NCBI GenBank assembly: GCA_027063585.1
Contig: JAMORM010000130.1
Location: forward strand, 1 to 5,061
Source: Sulfurimonas sp.
GTDB taxonomy: Bacteria > Campylobacterota > Campylobacteria > Campylobacterales > Sulfurimonadaceae
DNA length: 5,061 nucleotides
Direction: 5' to 3'
Part shown: one piece after another, positions 1-4,440 of the stretch
Numbering within the stretch: position 1 is the first letter of the stretch
How the letters are laid out: each line of letters starts with the position of its first letter
Notes under the pieces: generated by a model
The model's database searches: none
What the model was told of the DNA's origin: nothing
Seen by the model: only the letters and a program-made list of their open reading frames with translations
Translations under genes and position numbers: made by a program

Positions 1-1
1 T

Positions 2-841
2 GCCGAAAAAATAGGATATGCCGGACTTAAAGACAAACATGCAACGACTACACAGTATATATCAATAGAAGCAAAGTATGAAAAACAGCTTAAAAAGTTT
101 AAACATCCTCAAATTAAAATTCTTAATGCCACAAGACATACCCATTCCATCAGAATGGGTGATTTAGCGGGAAACCGTTTTAGTATTAATCTTTTTGGTG
201 TTTCGCAAATAGAAGCGGGACAAATTGAAAAACTTGCACGAAAAAGCGAAAAAAACGGATTGGCGAATTATTTTGGGTACCAAAGATTTGGACGCGATGA
301 AGATTCTATAGAACAGGCTCGTGCAATGATTGCAGGAGACTTACATGTAAATGATGCAAAACTTAAAAAGTTTCTTATCTCTATTTATCAGAGTTTGTAT
401 TTTAATGACTGGCTTAAAGAGAGAGTTCTTTTAAGTAGAGAAAAAAACGATGGAAAGTTTATGCTTTTAGAAGGGGATGTATATCTTTCAAATGAAGAGA
501 AGCTTTTTACCCCTAAAAATATACCTCAAAAAGATTTTGAAGCGCACAAAGTAGTGCCTACGGGACTTTTACCGGGACGTGATGTTTACCGAGCCAGAGG
601 TCAAGCAAGGGAAATAGAAGAAAAATATGATGATGGATTTTTATATGATAAAGGTCTTCGTCGAGCAGCTTTGGTCTATCCAAAAGATATGAAGTTTGTA
701 TATAAAAATAATTTTGATATTTTGAATATTGCTTTTACACTGCCAAAAGGTTCGTACGCAACGGTATTTTTAGAAAATATAGCCAATAAAAACTTTAAAG
801 CAAAAGTAGTGAAACAAAAAGGTGGCAAGTCTAAAAATTAA
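2..841 (+). CDS. truD: tRNA pseudouridine(13) synthase TruD, 5' end missing
   Basis: TruD converts uridine 13 in the D-arm of certain tRNAs (tRNA-Glu in E. coli) to pseudouridine; it acts in the cytoplasm. The frame is already open at base 2, so the first Met inside the window (base 155) is internal and not the start. Visible residues number 279 of an expected 350 or so; about 70 are missing. Near the left edge is GYAGLKDKHATTTQ, the TruD signature whose Asp (visible residue 11) is the catalytic base-attacking Asp (D80 in E. coli). RMGDLAGNRF follows at 53-60, with N58 and F60 matching E. coli N129 and F131, then NYFGYQRFG (89-97), GLLPG (188-192) in the TRUD insertion domain, and LPKGSYAT (247-254). 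The C-terminus is a basic Lys-rich tail. The gene ends 3 bases before the stop of the convergent metal transporter. No frameshift or missing key residue is seen. Identification is very secure. Confidence 0.96.
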   Translation, partial: AEKIGYAGLKDKHATTTQYISIEAKYEKQLKKFKHPQIKILNATRHTHSIRMGDLAGNRFSINLFGVSQIEAGQIEKLARKSEKNGLANYFGYQRFGRDEDSIEQARAMIAGDLHVNDAKLKKFLISIYQSLYFNDWLKERVLLSREKNDGKFMLLEGDVYLSNEEKLFTPKNIPQKDFEAHKVVPTGLLPGRDVYRARGQAREIEEKYDDGFLYDKGLRRAALVYPKDMKFVYKNNFDILNIAFTLPKGSYATVFLENIANKNFKAKVVKQKGGKSKN

Positions 842-851
842 GACTTACCAC
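822..851. terminator. Shared hairpin terminator between truD and the metal exporter
   Basis: GTGGCAAGTCT (822-832) and AGACTTACCAC (841-851) form an 11-bp stem with one C-A mismatch around an 8-base loop, AAAAATTA. Read on the minus strand, the stem is followed by TTTTTGTTTC (complement of 811-820), the classic uridine tract, so it should be an efficient intrinsic terminator for the exporter. Read on the plus strand it is followed only by a pyrimidine-rich TCTTCCTCTTCTTC stretch, so termination of truD there is less certain. Both stop codons (839-841 and the complement of 845-847) lie inside the hairpin, and the uridine tract lies in the truD coding sequence. Confidence 0.8.
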
Positions 852-1738
852 TCTTCCTCTTCTTCATTGATATCAGAATCGTCATACGGGTCCATGTGTG
901 TTAAAATATGGACTTTTTTATCCGGAAAAAGGGCTTTGATTTTTGCTTCTATTTTATCTGCGATAAGATGGGCATCATATAAAGAGATACTGATATTAAA
1001 GACTAAATGATAGGAGATGAAGATGTGTGAACCGGATTCTCTCGTTTGCAGATAATGATAAGCAGTAATTTCAGGTTCACTTTTTAAAATAGCTTCTATT
1101 TTTTGTATATCTTCGTTTGGAAGGGCTACATCCAGAAGCATTAACACACCCTCTTTTATAATGGGAATAGCAGAATAAATCATATAAAATGCAATAGCAA
1201 TACCCAAAATAGGGTCAATTAATTGCTCTCCCGTATACTCAATAGCAACAAGCGCAAAAAGAACTGCACCATTTGAAAAAATATCTGTTTTATAATGAAG
1301 AGCATCGGCACGAATGACCATGTTTTTTGTCTTTTTTGCTACATAATTAAGAAATACAACTAAAAAACCGGTAATAATAAAAGAGGCAACCATAACAGAA
1401 ATACTTGGACCCATATATTCCATAGGTGATGGATGTGCAATCTTTGATATGGCTTCATAGAGAATAAAGAGTGCCGAAAAAGAGATAATTGTTCCCTCTA
1501 TTACGGCTGCAAGTGGTTCAAGTTTGCTACGACCAAAATGAAACTGCTCATCGGGGTGTTTTTCTGCGTTATGCAGGGCAAAGTAGTTAAAGAGTGAAAC
1601 AGTCAAATCAAGCAGAGAATCAATAGCTGATGCCAATACAGCGATAGAGCCGCTTAAAATACCTACTGTTAACTTCAGTAAAACAAGGAGAGCGGCTACA
1701 CTGCTTGAGGCAACAGTCGCTTTTTTCTCTAATCGCAT
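845..1738 (-). CDS. Cation diffusion facilitator (CDF) family metal exporter, FieF/YiiP-like
   Basis: An inner-membrane divalent metal/proton antiporter, probably exporting Zn2+, Fe2+ or a similar ion from the cytoplasm. It has 297 residues, the normal CDF size. Six hydrophobic segments lie near 10-30, 35-55, 78-98, 113-133, 153-170 and 174-190, followed by a cytoplasmic domain from about 205. The transport site is complete: D40 and D44 (DSLLD) in helix 2, H148 and D152 (HYKTD) in helix 5, a DD-HD set as in E. coli FieF. The cytoplasmic dimer site is also conserved: H228, H244, H257, H281 and D283 match YiiP H232, H248, H261, H283 and D285. The interface site B is altered: DEQFHFGR has R70 where YiiP has a His. 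The C-terminus is very acidic (about 284-296, ending EEEEEW). The start at 1738 has an AAAGGG Shine-Dalgarno 5 bases upstream. The exact metal cannot be read from sequence. Confidence 0.93.
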   Translation of the reverse strand: MRLEKKATVASSSVAALLVLLKLTVGILSGSIAVLASAIDSLLDLTVSLFNYFALHNAEKHPDEQFHFGRSKLEPLAAVIEGTIISFSALFILYEAISKIAHPSPMEYMGPSISVMVASFIITGFLVVFLNYVAKKTKNMVIRADALHYKTDIFSNGAVLFALVAIEYTGEQLIDPILGIAIAFYMIYSAIPIIKEGVLMLLDVALPNEDIQKIEAILKSEPEITAYHYLQTRESGSHIFISYHLVFNISISLYDAHLIADKIEAKIKALFPDKKVHILTHMDPYDDSDINEEEEEW

Positions 1739-1743
1739 AAAAA

Positions 1744-1749
1744 CCCTTT
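1744..1749 (-). promoter_or_regulatory. Shine-Dalgarno of the CDF exporter gene
   Basis: On the minus strand, AAAGGG sits 5 bases before the ATG at 1738-1736. It is a good ribosome binding site and supports this start. Confidence 0.7.
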
Positions 1750-1759
1750 TTTAGATACA

Positions 1760-1765
1760 ATTATA
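1760..1765 (-). promoter_or_regulatory. Probable -10 element for the CDF exporter
   Basis: The complement of ATTATA reads TATAAT, a perfect sigma70 -10 hexamer, 21 bases before the exporter ATG. Upstream on that strand there is no TTGACA but a run of T-rich patches, which is usual for Campylobacterota vegetative promoters. The match is read by eye, and AT-rich DNA produces such hexamers by chance. Confidence 0.5.
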
Positions 1766-1767
1766 TT
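1762..1767 (+). promoter_or_regulatory. Possible -10 element for cmoB
   Basis: TATATT on the plus strand would start transcription near 1774, giving a leader of about 19 bases before the cmoB ATG. It overlaps the -10 of the divergent exporter by four bases. An alternative, TATAAA at 1778-1783, would give an almost leaderless mRNA. No clear Shine-Dalgarno precedes cmoB. Either choice is tentative. Confidence 0.3.
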
Positions 1768-1792
1768 TAAATTTAACTATAAAAAGCATAAA

Positions 1793-2686
1793 ATGAACCT
1801 AGAAAACTTAAGAAAAGAAAGACAAAAATGGATGACATGGAAAAATATAGCACCGCTCAGAGAAGTAATACAAAGCCTTGAAGATGTTACATGTAAGGTC
1901 ACGCTTGGTGATGTTATAAAAATATCGGGTGATTTTGATGAACAAAAGATTTATAAAACGGCAAGAATGTTTATGCCTTGGCGAAAAGGACCGTTTCAAG
2001 TCGGTGAGACATTTATAGATGCCGAATGGAAAAGTTATATAAAATATAATCTGCTCAGACCCTATTTTGATTTAAAAGATAAAAGAGTTGCCGATATAGG
2101 ATGTAACAATGGTTACTATATGTTTCGTATGCAAGAAGACAAGCCAAAATTATTAGTAGGATTTGACCCGTCACCGCTGTATAAAACACAGTTTGATTTT
2201 ATAAATCATTTTGTTAAAAGTGATATTATATATGAATTGTTAGGGGTAGAGCATTTGGAATTTTACGAAGAAAAGTTTGATACTATTTTTTGTTTGGGTG
2301 TTTTATATCATAGAAGTGACCCCGTTGCAATGCTAAAATCTTTGTATAAAGGTTTAGACAAAAAAGGCGAAGTTATTTTAGATACCTTTTATATAGAGGG
2401 TGAGGATGAGACGGCATTATGTCCTGAGTCTTCGTATTCAAAAATACCAAATATCTACTTTGTTCCGACAATAAAAGCATTGAAAAACTGGTGCTTACGC
2501 GCTGGATTTAATGATTTTGAAGTATTGTGTACTTCTGTGACAGATGCCAATGAACAGCGTAAAACTGATTGGATAGAGGGACAGTCGTTAGAAGATTTTT
2601 TAGACCCTGATGACAACAGTAAAACAATTGAAGGCTACCCTGCACCGCAAAGAGTGTATGTAAGATTAATGAAGGATAAAAAATAA
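1793..2686 (+). CDS. cmoB: tRNA U34 carboxymethyltransferase CmoB
   Basis: CmoB transfers the carboxymethyl group of carboxy-S-adenosylmethionine (made by CmoA) to 5-hydroxyuridine at tRNA position 34, giving 5-carboxymethoxyuridine (cmo5U), which widens wobble reading. It is cytoplasmic. The 297-residue protein is collinear with E. coli CmoB but about 25 residues shorter at the N-terminus. The Cx-SAM-binding residues known in E. coli are all present: K65 in MPWRKGPF (K91), W79 (W105), K84 (K110), G103 in [11 protein letters not shown] (G130), Y172 in GVLYHRSDP (Y200) and R287 in GYPAPQR (R315). [10 protein letters not shown] and [10 protein letters not shown] at the C-terminus are further family signatures. 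The ATG at 1793 has no strong Shine-Dalgarno, but the frame upstream offers no better start. Its stop overlaps the start of the next gene by one base. cmoA is not in the window. Confidence 0.97.
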   Translation: MNLENLRKERQKWMTWKNIAPLREVIQSLEDVTCKVTLGDVIKISGDFDEQKIYKTARMFMPWRKGPFQVGETFIDAEWKSYIKYNLLRPYFDLKDKRVADIGCNNGYYMFRMQEDKPKLLVGFDPSPLYKTQFDFINHFVKSDIIYELLGVEHLEFYEEKFDTIFCLGVLYHRSDPVAMLKSLYKGLDKKGEVILDTFYIEGEDETALCPESSYSKIPNIYFVPTIKALKNWCLRAGFNDFEVLCTSVTDANEQRKTDWIEGQSLEDFLDPDDNSKTIEGYPAPQRVYVRLMKDKK

Positions 2687-3195
2687 TGAAAAATGAACAA
2701 GTTGAAGATGAATTAGAACTCGAAGAGTATCAAAATTCAGAAAATCAGGTTATGATTCAAACACATGAAAAAATAAATCAAAATCTTTGCGGGGAAATTA
2801 TAAAGATGGAAGAGGGGTATGTGGAACTCAGCCTGACGACTATTCCTGATATGCTTGCTGACGATATCGGATTGATTCACGGTGGCTTTATTTTTGGTTC
2901 AGCCGATTATGCTGCTATGCTTGCAGTCAATGAGAGAAATGTTGTTCTTGTTGCTAGTGACTGTCAGTTTCTTTCACCGGTGAAGCTCCATGATGTTGTG
3001 GAATTTGTCGCCAGAGTAAGACATAAAGAAGGACGAAAAAGAAATGTTCATGTTCAAGCTTTTGTACTTGATATAAAAGTTTTTGAGGGAGAGTTTAAAA
3101 CTGTTATAACAGAAAAACATGTGCTTAAATTGAAACTTTTGGATGAGGAAGAACAAACAAGCGGAACGCCGAAATCACAAAAACAAAAGTCTTAG
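2686..3195 (+). CDS. Hot-dog-fold thioesterase-like protein (PaaI/FapR-type), probable Cj0977 orthologue
   Basis: A small 169-residue single hot-dog-domain protein. The central helix signature is GLIHGGFIFGSADYAA, with H65-G66-G67 and D74, typical of acyl-CoA thioesterases and acyl-CoA-binding relatives; SDCQFLSPVKLHDVV (91-105) is the following strand pair. The domain spans roughly 30-150. It is flanked by an acidic N-terminal segment (residues 4-14) and a charged, probably disordered C-terminal tail (about 153-169). The start shares one base with the cmoB stop (TAATG), with AAGGA at 2672-2676 as Shine-Dalgarno, so translation is likely coupled to cmoB. From memory, C. jejuni has the same neighbour, Cj0977, a hot-dog protein reported as sigma28-dependent and needed for virulence; orthology is inferred from position and fold. 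Whether it hydrolyses or only binds acyl-CoA cannot be told. No sigma28-type promoter is evident just upstream. Confidence 0.86.
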   Translation: MKNEQVEDELELEEYQNSENQVMIQTHEKINQNLCGEIIKMEEGYVELSLTTIPDMLADDIGLIHGGFIFGSADYAAMLAVNERNVVLVASDCQFLSPVKLHDVVEFVARVRHKEGRKRNVHVQAFVLDIKVFEGEFKTVITEKHVLKLKLLDEEEQTSGTPKSQKQKS

Positions 3196-3791
3196 TTTTT
3201 TTGAGCCGTAAGTAAAAATACCTCAAAATCACGATGTGGTTTGCTGATAGTATTTATATTTTGTGTTTTTACATCTTTAAAACCGTATTTTTGTACAATT
3301 TGAACTAAATTTTCTGCATCAAATCCAAAATGATAAACACCCGTGTTGTCTGAGTGAAAGCTTCCGTCCTCACTCTGTAAATCAGCGATGGCTATAAATC
3401 CGTTCTCTTTTATATTTGTATGAATAGTTTTAAAAAAAGTATCTAAATTTTCTACATGATGTAGTGTCATAGAACTTATAAGCCCATCAAACTGCTTTGT
3501 AAGCGGTTCTTTGATAATATCTTGATGATAGGCTTTTATCTCTAACCCCGGCTTATTTTTTTCTTCGAGTTTTTCCAGCATTTTTTCAGAGGTATCAATG
3601 CCATATACCTGTTTGACTTTCGGTGCGATCCTAAAACCGAGTAGTCCCGTACCGACACCGAAATCTAAGATTTCCATATCTTTACTCAGCTGTATTTCTT
3701 TTTCTATGGCATCTGCAATTATTTTTGCTCCATTGACGCGAATATCACCGCTGTCCCAATTTTGTGCTTTATCTTTGAAGTGGTCTTGCAT
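3192..3791 (-). CDS. Class I SAM-dependent methyltransferase, substrate unknown
   Basis: A 199-residue Rossmann-fold methyltransferase of the Methyltransf_11/25 kind, probably soluble. Motif I is ILDFGVGTGL (41-50), binding SAM. Motif II ends in the acidic D66 (GIDTSEKML), which should hold the ribose hydroxyls. D91 (HQDI) is at the adenine-binding position, SSMTLHHVENL (106-116) is motif IV, and NGFIAIADL (130-138) is motif V. The stretch 140-158 with GVYHFGFD after motif V is probably substrate-facing. It lacks CmoA features and is shorter than CmoA, so it is not a visible partner for the nearby cmoB. The ATG is 10 bases after the hydrolase stop, with an AAAGG Shine-Dalgarno that overlaps that stop, so the two are co-transcribed and probably coupled. 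Its own stop overlaps that of the convergent hot-dog gene. Substrate could be a small molecule (quinone-like, metalloid, thiol) or a protein; nothing decides it. Confidence 0.88.
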   Translation of the reverse strand: MQDHFKDKAQNWDSGDIRVNGAKIIADAIEKEIQLSKDMEILDFGVGTGLLGFRIAPKVKQVYGIDTSEKMLEKLEEKNKPGLEIKAYHQDIIKEPLTKQFDGLISSMTLHHVENLDTFFKTIHTNIKENGFIAIADLQSEDGSFHSDNTGVYHFGFDAENLVQIVQKYGFKDVKTQNINTISKPHRDFEVFLLTAQKN

Positions 3792-3798
3792 ATTTTTG

Positions 3799-3803
3799 CC
3801 TTT
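3799..3803 (-). promoter_or_regulatory. Shine-Dalgarno of the methyltransferase, overlapping the hydrolase stop codon
   Basis: On the minus strand the hydrolase ends TAA and the sequence continues AGG, so TAAAGG serves both as stop codon and ribosome binding site. It lies 7 bases before the methyltransferase ATG. This layout suits translational coupling and supports the chosen start. Confidence 0.65.
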
Positions 3804-4395
3804 AGAGTTGGTTTATCCAGTAATCTGCGTATTGTTGTTCTTGTCGTATCGTCGTATTTTCTCCGTGACCGGGATAAACGGTTTTATCATACGAGATTTT
3901 TTTAAATTTTTGTAAAGATTTTTTCATATCTTGTGGACTGGAATAGGGAAAATCTGTTCTCCCGATACTACGATTAAAAATAAAATCACCGCTGAACATT
4001 GCATCGCCTATTTCAATAGTAGAACATCCCGGGCAGTGTCCGGGAAAATGGGTAAATTTCACTGTGACGCCGTCAAAATCTATCTCTTCATCTCCTTCGA
4101 CTGCGACATCGGGTGTTGAGGGCGGTAAATCAGGCATCCATTCACTGCTTTGAAGTAAAAAAATATCATCTTTCGGGGTATAGAGTTTAACATTGAGTTT
4201 TTCCTGCAACTCGGCATTGCTCCAGACATGGTCAAAATGCCCGTGTGTATTTAAAATTGCCACAGGATTGCTGACATTGTTCAAAACCCACTGACTAGCA
4301 TCGACACCGGGGTCTATAATGAAATCTTTGCCTTCAGTCGTTACAATATAACAATTTGTTTGGTACGGTCCCATAGGCTGTTTTTTTATCTGCAT
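3802..4395 (-). CDS. Metallo-beta-lactamase-fold hydrolase, YcbL/glyoxalase II-like
   Basis: A 197-residue, single-domain MBL-fold enzyme, cytoplasmic with no signal peptide. All seven metal ligands of the glyoxalase II family are visible: H51, H53, D55 and H56 (THGHFDH), H120 (FPGH), D137 (FSGDFIF) and H177 (YPGHGENT). SIGRTDFP (143-150) is typical of the YcbL group of short type II glyoxalases, which hydrolyse S-lactoylglutathione-like thioesters; the C-terminal glutathione-binding HAGH domain is absent, so the thiol substrate may differ. Unusually, the loop after H120 reads CPGC (C121, C124) where TPGS or TPGC is expected. C124 matches the GHTPGC of persulfide dioxygenases (ETHE1), so a sulfur-related role is an alternative, but DFP rather than DFQ favours YcbL. 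The start has only a weak Shine-Dalgarno (AAGAGA about 10 bases away). It is the first gene of an operon with the methyltransferase. Confidence 0.9.
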   Translation of the reverse strand: MQIKKQPMGPYQTNCYIVTTEGKDFIIDPGVDASQWVLNNVSNPVAILNTHGHFDHVWSNAELQEKLNVKLYTPKDDIFLLQSSEWMPDLPPSTPDVAVEGDEEIDFDGVTVKFTHFPGHCPGCSTIEIGDAMFSGDFIFNRSIGRTDFPYSSPQDMKKSLQKFKKISYDKTVYPGHGENTTIRQEQQYADYWINQL

Positions 4396-4400
4396 GAAAT

Positions 4401-4406
4401 TATAAT
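4401..4406 (+). promoter_or_regulatory. Probable -10 element for the DUF455 gene
   Basis: A perfect TATAAT, preceded by a T tract (4381-4387) in the place where Campylobacterota promoters carry T-rich DNA instead of a -35 box. Transcription would start near 4413, with a leader of about 28 bases before the ATG at 4441. The hexamer sits within the palindrome ATTATAAT (4399-4406). Confidence 0.45.
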
Positions 4407-4421
4407 CTCTTTTTTAGTCTA

Positions 4422-4427
4422 ATTATA
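4422..4427 (-). promoter_or_regulatory. Probable -10 element for the hydrolase-methyltransferase operon
   Basis: The complement of ATTATA reads TATAAT, 26 bases before the hydrolase ATG. The predicted start near 4415 nearly coincides with that of the opposite promoter. Its upstream half would fall within the first codons of the DUF455 gene. Confidence 0.45.
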
Positions 4428-4440
4428 GCATCATATCGTT

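Larger units (their letters stand above)
1739..1792. other. Divergent intergenic region, exporter / cmoB
   Basis: A 54-bp, almost entirely A/T gap holding both start regions. It contains the exporter ribosome binding site, its TATAAT, and overlapping candidate -10 elements for cmoB. There is no room for two separate promoters, so any regulator binding here would affect both genes. Confidence 0.6.
4396..4440. other. Divergent intergenic region, hydrolase operon / DUF455 gene
   Basis: A 45-bp AT-rich gap containing two outward TATAAT elements, 4401-4406 (+) and 4422-4427 (-). The predicted transcription starts lie within about 2 bases of each other. Neither gene has a strong Shine-Dalgarno in it. 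Confidence 0.55.

Noticed and set aside
155..841. Treating the Met at 155 as the start of truD
   Set aside because: The same frame is open back to base 2 and encodes the TruD catalytic motif GLKDKHATTTQ, so the real start is left of the window.
822..1010. Short plus-strand open frame of 62 codons
   Set aside because: It is antisense to the 3' end of the CDF exporter, starts inside truD, and shows a Ser-rich low-complexity product with no known motif.
1808..1999. Short minus-strand open frame within cmoB
   Set aside because: It lies antisense to securely identified cmoB coding sequence and has no motif or ribosome site.
2974..3156. Short minus-strand open frame within the hot-dog gene
   Set aside because: It is antisense to conserved coding sequence; the Phe/Lys-rich product is what AT-rich antisense gives.
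3177..3201. Possible terminator at the hot-dog/methyltransferase junction
   Set aside because: Only an all A-T stem can be drawn between the A-rich and T-rich flanks of TCTTAG; too weak to call.
3452..3464. Perfect inverted repeat CTACAT-G-ATGTAG
   Set aside because: A single short copy within conserved methyltransferase coding sequence (the LHHVEN motif); most likely chance.
3192..3791. Methyltransferase as CmoA, partner of the nearby CmoB
   Set aside because: It is about 35 residues too short, lacks CmoA N-terminal features, and is in a separate convergent operon.
3598..4119. Two plus-strand open frames (3598-3915 and 3931-4119)
   Set aside because: Both are antisense to the methyltransferase and hydrolase, whose catalytic motifs are intact; no ribosome sites or recognisable domains.
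3802..4395. Hydrolase as ETHE1-type persulfide dioxygenase
   Set aside because: GHxPGC and GRTDF are shared, but SIGRTDFP and YPGHGENT fit the YcbL group better; kept only as an alternative.
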